Positions 6,881-14,010 of a DNA stretch of 14,010 nt are shown here, piece after piece. Position numbers and translations under genes: made by a program. The DNA is taken from contig VMDJ01000099.1 in assembly GCA_008080925.1 (NCBI GenBank), forward strand, positions 1-14,010. The letters are read 5' to 3'. Under the pieces are notes generated by a model. That model searched no databases, was not told the origin of the DNA, and saw only the letters and a list, made by a program, of their open reading frames with translations. Origin of the DNA: Gammaproteobacteria bacterium (GTDB lineage: Bacteria > Pseudomonadota > Gammaproteobacteria > Chromatiales > Chromatiaceae). How positions within the stretch are numbered: position 1 is the first letter of the stretch; each line of letters opens with the position of its first letter.

Positions 6881-9442
6881 TTATTCCTCGTCCACTTTGT
6901 TATCTGAACTTAACGGCAGCTCTACGTAAAACGTACTGCCCTTGCCCACTTTAGAATTGGCATAAATCTTACCAGAGTGCTCTTCCACTATGGTCTTGGT
7001 AATCGCAAGCCCCATACCCATACCATGTTCTTTAGTGGTGTAGAAGGCATCAAACAATTTAATCAGCTGCTCTTCTGGAATGCCTGCGCCATCATCTTTA
7101 ATTCGAATTTGCGCACGATCATCTTCTGTAAAACTCGTTTCAATCAGTAACCGACGTTCACTCTGAACACGAACCTGCATCGCATCAATTGCATTTCGAA
7201 CCAGATTAATCAAGACTTGCTCGATTTGCACCGTATCAACATCGACCCATAACGGCTGATCAATCAGCTTTTTCTCTAACGAGATTTTGTCTTTACGAAT
7301 ATCGTGCGCCACAAGCTCACAGACCTCATTAACAATCTCATTAAGATTGATATGTTGTCGAATCGTTTGCTGCTTAGTCACTAATGCACGTAAACGTTTA
7401 ATAATTTCTGCCGCGCGCTTAGATTGGGCTGCAATCTGCTCAAGTGCTTTAACCAAATCCTCTTTGGTGCCCACATCACTATTCAAACGTCGAACACAAC
7501 CATTTGCAAAATTACTGATAGCTGACAAAGGCTGATTGAGTTCATGCGCAATACCGGTCGACATTTCCCCCATCGTGCTCAAACGAGCCACGTGCACTAA
7601 TTCATCCTGACGACGCTGCAATTCATCTTCTGCTAAGCGCTGTGCAGTGATATCGCGTGCATAGATATTCACGTACTCCACGTCTTTAACTGGGGTCATT
7701 AGTAAAGAAAAGCGGTGATTAGATGTCTCAATCTCGGTTTCGTAGTCTGTATTTTCTTCCAACACCCGCATCACGATTGTTCGCCAATAAAGCGGCAAGG
7801 TCTGCGCAGGTCGACAGTTCCAATACTTCAGCAGGGGCTCACTCGGGGTATTGGCATAAACGATAACGCCGCGCTGATTAATACGGAGAATTGGCGAGGG
7901 ACTCTCAGCTGAGAATGCTGCCAAAGCGGCAATCTCACGCTCTCTGGCTTTACGATCACCCACGTCACGCAAAGTAACAGTGAAGAGCAAATCATCCTCA
8001 AGGTGTACTGGCGTTAGAGAGACCTCAAAATCACTCGAGTGGCCATCCTTGGGAAAGCCTTGTAACTCATCGGACTGAATGGGTAGCTTTTCAAGCGGCG
8101 CTTGATAACTCTCCAGCATCTCATTAAATCGCTTTGCTGATGAGGCATCAAAAGCAAGACGTGAAAGCTCTAATCCCAGGACTTGTGATAATCGCCTATC
8201 AAGCTGTCGTTCTGCTGTGGCATTCATATCAATTACATTACCGGCATAGTCGATTGTGATCATGCCATCTGCTGAAGCAGACATAGCTGCCGCCCGTAAT
8301 GATTCAAGCTGCTCTACTTGGCTTTCGTGTTGACTCCGCGTGCGCTCACGTGCGGTCAAGACCAAGTCGATAACATCTCGGACACGCTCTTCCAGAATCA
8401 AAAGCTGGTTACCGGTTTTTGATTGCGTCTTCTCAGGTGTATCACCCAATGCTCGTGACGCGAATTCCTGTAAGCGACGTAGAACGCGGTTGATTCGACC
8501 TGAAATCAATAACACCACAGCCATGAAGGTCACAATGATTGCGCCTGCACCCACTGCTCTTTGCTTACGCTCAAGATCTATCACCTTCTCAGAGGTTGCT
8601 AAAAAGCTTGAGCGCGGCATCAGTGTCATGAATAACAAGTTCAAGTCCGCATCGTCATACTGCGTAAATGACTGAGTCGTAATCAGGTATTCAAGCGATA
8701 GCATTTCAACATCTTCGCCCGCATCGACTCGTGCCGTATCACTGGTAGCGAGGAGTTTTTTACCCTCGGGCTCTGTTATCGCAACAATTGCTTGGTTATC
8801 GGTACCACCCTGCTGGGAGGCTGCTAAAAAGTCACTATCGACTCGCAGCAACATCACCAAGTGCCCCATCATTTCTGGGCCGGTATCCCAAATCGGTTCA
8901 GTCACCACAAAATAAGGCGCACCACCTAAGGTGGTCACAAAAGACTTCTCACCTCGACTCGCCATGACAAATGCCTGATCTTCAAGTAAGCCAGTAGGAA
9001 TAGGTAGACCTTTTGGACTGAAGCCTTCACGCATGTTGCCATCTAAGTCCATCAAGATTAGATAGGTTGGCTGCGCGAGCTGACGCCAAAACTGCTGAAG
9101 CGGCATCCAAGGCGGTAACTCTTTTCGATCTTCAAAAACGGTAGTAAAAGGACCCCAGAACGTTAGGTCCATGTAGGTCGCCATACGTCGGTGATTTGCC
9201 AAAAGGCGCATCAAATACACATAAGACTGCTTATGCTCATCGAAATTGATCAGCGCTTGGCGGGATGCGGACTCCAAACGCGTCTGAAGCGTTTCGTCAA
9301 AGATATCTTGCAAGGCTCCCGACTGATGCCTATCAACGAGCCAAAGCACACTGATGCCGGCCAATAGGCCAAACAACAACACAAAAATCGGCAAAGGCAA
9401 GCTACGAAGAAAACCTCGCAACCACGAACGAGACTGCACCAT
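6881..9442 (-). CDS. Membrane sensor histidine kinase with extracytoplasmic sensor and two PAS-like regions
   Basis: An 853-residue hybrid of periplasmic and cytoplasmic sensing. TM1 is about residues 17-36; the external region (37-295, about 260 residues) resembles a Cache-type or DctB-like sensor; TM2 is about 297-314. A linker with possible coiled coil (340-385) leads to two PAS-like regions (about 385-500, with ADGMITIDYAGNVIDMN, and 505-605). The transmitter has phosphoacceptor His633 in GIAHELNQPLS, N-box NLVRNAIDAM at 747-756, G1 DDGAGIP, F-box FDAFYTTK and G2 GMGMGLAI. The FixL/DctB-like HELNQPL motif suits the FixJ-type regulator two bases downstream. The ligand is unknown. No haem-PAS signature could be confirmed. 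The ATG at 9442 lacks a ribosome binding site, and an in-frame stop 12 bases upstream excludes an earlier start, so expression may be low. Confidence 0.93.
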   Translation of the reverse strand: MVQSRSWLRGFLRSLPLPIFVLLFGLLAGISVLWLVDRHQSGALQDIFDETLQTRLESASRQALINFDEHKQSYVYLMRLLANHRRMATYMDLTFWGPFTTVFEDRKELPPWMPLQQFWRQLAQPTYLILMDLDGNMREGFSPKGLPIPTGLLEDQAFVMASRGEKSFVTTLGGAPYFVVTEPIWDTGPEMMGHLVMLLRVDSDFLAASQQGGTDNQAIVAITEPEGKKLLATSDTARVDAGEDVEMLSLEYLITTQSFTQYDDADLNLLFMTLMPRSSFLATSEKVIDLERKQRAVGAGAIIVTFMAVVLLISGRINRVLRRLQEFASRALGDTPEKTQSKTGNQLLILEERVRDVIDLVLTARERTRSQHESQVEQLESLRAAAMSASADGMITIDYAGNVIDMNATAERQLDRRLSQVLGLELSRLAFDASSAKRFNEMLESYQAPLEKLPIQSDELQGFPKDGHSSDFEVSLTPVHLEDDLLFTVTLRDVGDRKAREREIAALAAFSAESPSPILRINQRGVIVYANTPSEPLLKYWNCRPAQTLPLYWRTIVMRVLEENTDYETEIETSNHRFSLLMTPVKDVEYVNIYARDITAQRLAEDELQRRQDELVHVARLSTMGEMSTGIAHELNQPLSAISNFANGCVRRLNSDVGTKEDLVKALEQIAAQSKRAAEIIKRLRALVTKQQTIRQHINLNEIVNEVCELVAHDIRKDKISLEKKLIDQPLWVDVDTVQIEQVLINLVRNAIDAMQVRVQSERRLLIETSFTEDDRAQIRIKDDGAGIPEEQLIKLFDAFYTTKEHGMGMGLAITKTIVEEHSGKIYANSKVGKGSTFYVELPLSSDNKVDEE

Positions 9443-9482
9443 GGAGGAATTATGTCAGAAGCTTATAAAAGGAACGATATGC

Positions 9483-9809
9483 TTAGTGTTGGGTTTGATT
9501 AAATAAAAAGGCATGGCTTTCAATAGCTCTTCCTTGATGGGATGCCATTTCTATAATCTCGACGAGAGAACCTGATGGACCTGTCTCAAGAACTTTGACA
9601 AAAAGTTTCTCCGTCCATTCCTGACCTTCATCTTGGTGCGTCATGAGAATTTCTGCCTTTTCAGAAAGGCACAAGCGCGTGAGATCGGACTTCAGAAAGA
9701 GATGCTGATCATCTAAGCGAACCATGAATGCACGGAACAAGCCAAATCGAGCACAAGAAACCACCACCTCATGTGGTGTGATATCCGAATGTTCTGACAA
9801 TTGCGCCAT
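9483..9809 (-). CDS. Small conserved-looking cytoplasmic protein heading the two-component operon, function unknown
   Basis: A 108-residue protein without signal peptide or membrane segment. Start ATG at 9809 is supported by AGGGAG eight bases upstream. The middle (about residues 20-88) alternates short hydrophobic strands with polar turns, suggesting a small beta-rich fold. FGLFRAF, LFLKSDLTRLCLSE and LFVKVLETGPSGSLVEIIEM are faintly like a PilZ-type barrel, but the RxxxR c-di-GMP motif is absent, so I do not assign that family. It lies 40 bases upstream of the sensor kinase on the same strand with no terminator between, so it is probably the first gene of the operon and could modulate kinase or regulator output. 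That role is inference from position only. Confidence 0.75.
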   Translation of the reverse strand: MAQLSEHSDITPHEVVVSCARFGLFRAFMVRLDDQHLFLKSDLTRLCLSEKAEILMTHQDEGQEWTEKLFVKVLETGPSGSLVEIIEMASHQGRAIESHAFLFNQTQH

Positions 9810-9901
9810 GAGTCATCTCCCTTAAGGAATGCAATCATATGAACTCAAAAGCTAGTTCGGCTATCCTGAGCCCTACCAAGTTAACCGGGGAATTACCCTA
9901 A
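9810..9901. promoter_or_regulatory. Divergent promoter region between the two-component operon and the RDD gene
   Basis: Ninety-two bases separate the starts of the leftward 108-residue gene and the rightward RDD gene. On the minus strand TATGAT (plus-strand positions 9834-9839) is a fair -10 box about 25 bases before the gene start, but no good -35 hexamer is spaced correctly. For the RDD gene only a weak ribosome binding site, GGGGA (9887-9891), can be pointed out. Both promoters are expected here from layout. Confidence 0.35.
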
Positions 9902-10354
9902 ATGTCGGAAAAATTGGAAAACGCCGTTAGACCGGGTCTTTTGCGTATTTTGGCCGCTATTTTCTATGATTTCTGGCTTATTGCTGCCATTTGGCTGATC
10001 GGAACCACACTAGATGCCGTTATCAGAAATGCCCTGATGGATCATGTTGGTGACGGTAATTATCTTGTGTTGCAAAGCTATCTTTTGCTCAGCCCATGGG
10101 TCTTCTTCGCGTGGTTTTGGATGCATGGCGGGCAGACACTTGGCATGCGCTCATGGCGCATCAAAATTGTTGATCTAAATGGTGATCCCATCTCTCGATT
10201 AGCAACGATCAAACGTTACCTTGCCGCCCTATTGTCGTGGCTGCCTCTTGGGCTTGGTTTTATTTGGGTGTTATTTGATAAAGAGAATCGTAGTTGGCAT
10301 GACCTGCTATCGAATACTCGATTGGTCATGGTGCAAAAGCGCAATAAATCTTAG
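9902..10354 (+). CDS. RDD-family integral membrane protein
   Basis: A 150-residue inner-membrane protein of the RDD family, whose biochemical role is generally unknown (a few members have been linked to ion transport). Three membrane segments are visible: about residues 14-38 (LLRILAAIFYDFWLIAAIWLIG), 56-76 (LQSYLLLSPWVFFAWFW) and 106-126 (LAALLSWLPLGLGFIWVLF). The family motifs are GGQTLGMRSWRIKIVD after TM2 and DKENRSWHDLLSNTRLV near the C-terminus, with the name-giving Arg and Asp residues in place. It converges on lptG, sharing four bases at the stops (TTAG at 10351-10354). RDD genes beside lptFG and pepA are common in gammaproteobacteria, but no functional tie to LPS export is shown. The ribosome binding site is weak. 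Confidence 0.9.
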   Translation: MSEKLENAVRPGLLRILAAIFYDFWLIAAIWLIGTTLDAVIRNALMDHVGDGNYLVLQSYLLLSPWVFFAWFWMHGGQTLGMRSWRIKIVDLNGDPISRLATIKRYLAALLSWLPLGLGFIWVLFDKENRSWHDLLSNTRLVMVQKRNKS

Positions 10355-11412
10355 CGCACGCGCTTAAGTAGCCAGAGCGCAGAGCCTAAGAAAACCAGTG
10401 ATGGAATGATAACCATCAAGCCAGGGCTGACACTGTATGCGACCGCCACATACGACATGGCACGACTTAATAGATAAAAACTCGCGCCAAGAATCATACC
10501 TGTAAAGATCCGTTTGCCTCGCGAGGCATCACGTTGGTTGCCTAGCGCAAAAGGAACAGCCAATACCAACATGACAATCGAGGCAATGGGTGTTGCCAAC
10601 TTAGTCCACAAAGCGACTTCGTACTCATTGGCGTTCTGGCCGTTGTGATCTAAAAAGTCGATGTATTCAATCAGCTCTGTTGTTGAAAGCATTGTAGGCC
10701 GAACAACTGCCACCGCTAGAACACTTGGGTCAAACTGAGATTTCCATGTGGCTGATTCCAATTGACGATTCGATAGCGATAACGCGGTGAACTCGGTCTG
10801 TTGGATATCTTTGAGTTTCCATTCTTCATTGATATGCTCACCACTGTTCGCAGAGGTAGCCAAAGATAACGTGTTGTCTTTCTTAAAGTCGTAGATTTTA
10901 ACTTGTTGAATAGTCGAACCATTGGCAACCCGACGGATATTCACAAACGAATCACCCTCGCGCGCCCAGAAACCATGGCGAGACCGCATCACAACCGTGC
11001 CATGGAGTTTTGCGTGACGATAATCCTGAGCAAAGTTCTCCGCGATAGGACCAAAATACTCACCCATCAGTGCAACAATAGCCATCAATACGGCGCCCAT
11101 CTTGAGCAAGGCTTTAAGAAGATGATTGCTCGAAAATCCCACGGATCGCATCGCGGTTATTTCACTGTGACTTGCCAATCCACCGAGCGCCAAAAGCGCA
11201 CCAATCAGCACCGCCACGGGAAATAGCTCATATAAATAGCGCGGTGCAGATAAGCTACCCACAATAAAGGCATCAAGCGTCTCGTAGCCACGCCCAACAT
11301 CTTCAAACTCATCAATAAAATTAAACAGTACTAACAACGCCACTAGCGCAATCAAGGTCGTTAAAGTGGCACGGGTGACCGTTCTGGCAACATAACGCTC
11401 TAAGATCGTCAT
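10351..11412 (-). CDS. lptG: LPS export ABC transporter permease LptG
   Basis: Inner-membrane subunit of LptB2FG, which extracts lipopolysaccharide from the inner membrane and feeds it to LptC, LptA and the outer-membrane LptDE. From the ATG at 11412 it is 353 residues (E. coli 360). TM1 covers about residues 15-33, followed by NFIDEFEDVG. The cytoplasmic coupling helix facing LptB contains SHSEITAMRSVGFS (81-94). A periplasmic jellyroll domain lies around 125-245, and three membrane segments follow to the C-terminus. Frame-open sequence continues upstream to 11454, but MTILERYV is the normal LptG beginning and its ATG overlaps the lptF TGA (ATGA, 11409-11412), as expected for coupled translation. 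Its stop overlaps that of the RDD gene. Confidence 0.96.
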   Translation of the reverse strand: MTILERYVARTVTRATLTTLIALVALLVLFNFIDEFEDVGRGYETLDAFIVGSLSAPRYLYELFPVAVLIGALLALGGLASHSEITAMRSVGFSSNHLLKALLKMGAVLMAIVALMGEYFGPIAENFAQDYRHAKLHGTVVMRSRHGFWAREGDSFVNIRRVANGSTIQQVKIYDFKKDNTLSLATSANSGEHINEEWKLKDIQQTEFTALSLSNRQLESATWKSQFDPSVLAVAVVRPTMLSTTELIEYIDFLDHNGQNANEYEVALWTKLATPIASIVMLVLAVPFALGNQRDASRGKRIFTGMILGASFYLLSRAMSYVAVAYSVSPGLMVIIPSLVFLGSALWLLKRVR

Positions 11413-12524
11413 GACTGAATACCACTGAGCAATTGCTGACGAAGCTTTCGCCATTTCACGGAATCAAAAAACATTACGATGCCCGCAATAGCGAGCATCA
11501 AAGCAAGCAACCAAAACAAACCAATCTGATGTGGCACAACATCTTGCACAATCCAGCGCTCACCCACTCGCTGTAAATTGAAAAATATAAAGTAAGTCAA
11601 AATCGCAAAACCTAAACGGCCATGCACTTCTTTTCGCGGCTCAGATTTTGATAACACAAACGCCAAGACTGTAAAAACGATGACACCTAAAGGCACTGAA
11701 ACTCGATACGCAAATTCCGCCTTAGCGGAGAGCTGTGGTGATGCCATCAACTCCAACATTGAATGCGCAGAGGTTTTCTGTGGGCCAACAAGTCCACTTC
11801 CAGAATTGAGACGCAGGATATATTCATCAAATGAGGCAACTTGATATTCAACGCTGCCGGGATTACCGACATAGCGATGGCCAGATGCCAGTACAACAAA
11901 CCGACCTTTAAGCTCTTCATCAATAAATTGCCAAGCCTCTTCGGACTTAATCACTCCTAGCTCACCATTCTGGCGGTCCTGTACAAAGACCTGCTGCAGT
12001 CGGCCCGATGCAGGATCGACTTTCTCAGCGTAGATAATCAAATCGCCATTGCGAAATTCATTAAATTTACCCGGCTGAACAAAGCTGATATCCGAACGTG
12101 CTTCATCAAAGGCTTTCAGCTCTTCTTTCGCTTGTTGCGCCCAAGGTATCGCTTCGAACGTTAGTGCGGCTGACAAAACAGCAATCGGCAATGCAACATA
12201 CAAAGATGAGGTGAACAAACGCTTTAAACTGACCCCACTGGCTTGCAGAGCGACAATCTCAGAATCTCGATATAACGCTGCTAATGACCATAACAAGGCA
12301 AAAAAGAAGGCCGGCGGCATGATGATGCCAATGACCTTGATCATCTCTAGCCCAATCATTTCGACAACAATCTGGGTGCTCAACAACCCCTCGGTGACTT
12401 CTTTCAAAATCTTTACGGACTTCATCGCAAAAACGATGATCAGCAGGATCAACATCACCAACAAAAAGGCTTTAAAAATATCGCGTATGAGCGCCTTCTC
12501 ATAAATGGTCAAACGGGGTATCAA
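11409..12524 (-). CDS. lptF: LPS export ABC transporter permease LptF
   Basis: Partner of LptG in the LptB2FG LPS extractor of the inner membrane. 371 residues, close to the usual 360-370. TM1 is about residues 17-36 (FLLVMLILLIIVFAMKS), TM2 and TM3 lie between 50 and 125, and the coupling helix RDSEIVALQASGVSLKRL (86-103) would contact LptB. The periplasmic jellyroll runs about 130-260 (with VQPGKFNEF and RLQQVFVQDRQ), and three C-terminal membrane segments follow. It begins at an unusual TTG (12522-12524) supported by AAGGA seven bases upstream; no in-frame ATG lies near. A nearby ATG inside the ribosome binding region opens only a three-codon frame. It is cotranscribed with lptG through a four-base overlap and divergent from pepA. 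Confidence 0.95.
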   Translation of the reverse strand: MIPRLTIYEKALIRDIFKAFLLVMLILLIIVFAMKSVKILKEVTEGLLSTQIVVEMIGLEMIKVIGIIMPPAFFFALLWSLAALYRDSEIVALQASGVSLKRLFTSSLYVALPIAVLSAALTFEAIPWAQQAKEELKAFDEARSDISFVQPGKFNEFRNGDLIIYAEKVDPASGRLQQVFVQDRQNGELGVIKSEEAWQFIDEELKGRFVVLASGHRYVGNPGSVEYQVASFDEYILRLNSGSGLVGPQKTSAHSMLELMASPQLSAKAEFAYRVSVPLGVIVFTVLAFVLSKSEPRKEVHGRLGFAILTYFIFFNLQRVGERWIVQDVVPHQIGLFWLLALMLAIAGIVMFFDSVKWRKLRQQLLSGIQS

Positions 12525-12640
12525 TCTGCCATCCTTTCTGTAAACTGAGCAGAAAAATTAAAACTGCTTAAGATGATGTGATATTACCAAAATTACCCTA
12601 TCTCAAGTCAGAATATCCAACGTAAATTTAGGAATCTGTG
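12525..12640. promoter_or_regulatory. Divergent lptF/pepA promoter region
   Basis: An AT-rich 116-base gap between the divergent starts. For pepA, TTAAAA (12558-12563) and GATATT (12580-12585), 16 bases apart, match the sigma-70 boxes at about four positions each, a weak candidate. AGGA at 12630-12633 is the pepA ribosome binding site. For lptF only the ribosome binding site (AAGGA, reading leftward) is clear. No strong operator repeat was seen, and PepA autoregulation, known in E. coli, cannot be inferred from this stretch. Confidence 0.35.
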
Positions 12641-14010
12641 ATGCACGTTTCTGCCACTTTTTTACCGCTTGATACTTTAAAAACTCAATGCCTCATCATC
12701 CCCGCTTTCTTATCTTCTAAGGGCATAGCTTTCAATCATATTGATCAGAAATCTAAAGGCGCATTGAGCAAGGCAGCTAAAAAGCTAAAAAATATTGCTG
12801 AGGCAAATACCTGCTCATTACTGACTGACATAAATAATGTTTCTGCTCAACGTATTCTTATTTTGGGCCTTGGTAAAGCATCTGATCTTAATGCCAAAAA
12901 ATATGCAGCAGGCATAGCTAATGCCATCAAGGTAGCAAAAGCTGCTGGAGCAACTGAAGTCAGCATCGCATATGGAGAAGATGTCAGCTTCATAAAAGAA
13001 GCCGTGATTTCAGCCTCTGAAACAAACTATGTTTTTGATGAGTGCAAATCCACTAAATCTTTAGCCAAGTCTCTCGCCAAACTTCGTTTTGTTGTAAACG
13101 AGCGCAAGAACGTTAAAACGGCATCCAAAGCCGCTGATCAAGGTTTGGCAATCGCTAACGGTATGACGCTCGCAAAAACACTTGGCAATCTACCCGGCAA
13201 TATTTGTACCCCTAGCTACTTAGCAGATGCTGCATCAGACTTAGCTCGCGGCAAACGCAAACTCAAAACCACCATCCTAAGTGAAGCACAGATGCAAAAA
13301 CTCGGCATGGGCTCTTTGCTGTCGGTATCCCGCGGCTCACGTCAGCCAGCCAAGCTTATCGTTATGGAATATAAGGGTGGCAAAGCTAACCAGAAGCCGA
13401 TCGCTCTAGTTGGTAAAGGACTAACATTTGATGCTGGCGGCATCTCTATCAAGCCCGGTGCCGGGATGGATGAGATGAAATACGACATGTGTGGTGCTGC
13501 GAGTGTCTTCGGTGCCATGCAAGCTTGTGTTGAGCTTGAACTCCCCATCAATGTTGTTGGTGTAATCCCCTCTTCTGAAAACCTACCTGATGGAGACGCC
13601 AACAAACCTGGCGATATTGTGACGTCAATGTCAGGTCAGACCATCGAGATCCTTAATACCGATGCAGAAGGTCGCTTGATCTTATGTGATGCCCTCACTT
13701 ACACCGAGCGTTTTGAACCTGCTGCTGTTATCGATATCGCAACCCTTACCGGCGCCTGTATCGTCGCATTGGGAGATCAAGCCAGCGGTCTGATGGCAAA
13801 TGATGACAAGCTTGCAGATGAACTCTTAGAAGCCGGTCAATCCTCAGGTGATCGAGCATGGCGCCTACCCATTTGGGATGAGTATCAAACCCAACTGGAT
13901 TCAAACTTCGCTGATATGGCTAATATTGGTGGCCCTAAAGCCGGTAGCATTACTGCAGCATGCTTCTTGGCGCGCTACACCAAAAAATTTAAGTGGGCCC
14001 ACTTAGACAT
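12641..14010 (+). CDS. pepA: Leucyl aminopeptidase PepA (3' end outside window)
   Basis: Cytosolic M17 metallo-aminopeptidase that removes N-terminal residues from peptides; in E. coli the hexamer also binds DNA in XerCD recombination and in carAB control. The frame is open from the ATG at 12641 to the window edge (456 codons of about 500). An N-terminal domain (about 1-160) is followed by the catalytic domain. Metal and active-site residues are all present: Lys259 and Asp264 in VGKGLTFDAGG, Lys271, Asp282 in MKYDMCGAAS, and Asp341, Glu343 and Arg345 in the signature NTDAEGRL. All are offset by 11 from E. coli numbering, so spacing is intact. The N-terminal domain is unusually lysine- and alanine-rich. 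AGGA seven bases upstream supports the start. Divergent from lptF, a common gammaproteobacterial arrangement. Confidence 0.96.
   Translation, partial: MHVSATFLPLDTLKTQCLIIPAFLSSKGIAFNHIDQKSKGALSKAAKKLKNIAEANTCSLLTDINNVSAQRILILGLGKASDLNAKKYAAGIANAIKVAKAAGATEVSIAYGEDVSFIKEAVISASETNYVFDECKSTKSLAKSLAKLRFVVNERKNVKTASKAADQGLAIANGMTLAKTLGNLPGNICTPSYLADAASDLARGKRKLKTTILSEAQMQKLGMGSLLSVSRGSRQPAKLIVMEYKGGKANQKPIALVGKGLTFDAGGISIKPGAGMDEMKYDMCGAASVFGAMQACVELELPINVVGVIPSSENLPDGDANKPGDIVTSMSGQTIEILNTDAEGRLILCDALTYTERFEPAAVIDIATLTGACIVALGDQASGLMANDDKLADELLEAGQSSGDRAWRLPIWDEYQTQLDSNFADMANIGGPKAGSITAACFLARYTKKFKWAHLD

Noticed and set aside
9452..9502. A 16-codon plus-strand ORF with a perfect-looking ribosome binding site (GGAGGAATT before ATG).
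   Set aside because: It spans the kinase/108-residue gene junction, encodes no signal peptide or leader-like pattern, and has no downstream gene on that strand until 9902. Probably chance.
11413..11454. N-terminal extension of LptG by 14 residues.
   Set aside because: It lies inside lptF, while the ATGA overlap and the usual MTILERYV beginning support the 11412 start.
13342..13605. An 87-codon open frame antisense to pepA.
   Set aside because: It overlies the metal-binding core of PepA in the antisense frame and shows no protein-like features; the real gene is on the plus strand and runs off the window.
1..14010. Mobile elements, CRISPR arrays, phage or defence systems.
   Set aside because: No transposase, integrase, direct-repeat array, toxin-antitoxin pair or restriction gene is visible; every larger ORF is a housekeeping, metabolic or signalling gene.

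Overview
The window looks like ordinary chromosomal DNA of a free-living gammaproteobacterium of moderate GC. The lptG-lptF/pepA divergent pair with an RDD-family gene converging on lptG is a familiar gammaproteobacterial arrangement. GlcD resembles the Pseudomonas and Escherichia proteins along nearly its whole length, as I recall those sequences. I cannot name a genus from sequence alone. No rRNA, tRNA, CRISPR array, insertion sequence, integrase, prophage gene or recognisable defence gene was found. Gene density is high and spacing is tight throughout.

Left part (1-4643), central carbon: the 3' end of an alpha-phosphoglucomutase gene converges on ppsR, the kinase/phosphorylase that controls PEP synthase. 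Divergent from ppsR is a tight operon, glcD-glcE-cupin, encoding two glycolate oxidase subunits followed by a small cupin. The iron-sulfur subunit gene glcF, which usually follows glcE, is not there. A short, possibly exported protein is encoded on the opposite strand and overlaps the end of the cupin gene.

Middle (4799-9809), redox and signalling: a stand-alone flavoprotein disulfide reductase of the dihydrolipoyl dehydrogenase family starts at GTG behind a strong ribosome binding site and ends at a bidirectional terminator. Facing it is a leftward operon of three genes: a 108-residue protein of unknown function, a large membrane sensor histidine kinase with two PAS-like regions, and a FixJ-type response regulator with a LuxR-type DNA-binding domain.

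Right part (9902-14010), envelope and housekeeping: an RDD membrane protein, the lptG and lptF genes for the LPS-export ABC permease (overlapping as ATGA, lptF starting at TTG), and divergently pepA, leucyl aminopeptidase, cut by the window end after 456 codons.

Nothing here proves a new biological system. The points most worth a second look are the glcDE-cupin operon without glcF, the unknown gene leading the two-component operon, the small antisense exported ORF, and a hairpin that could mask the ribosome binding site of the flavoprotein gene.
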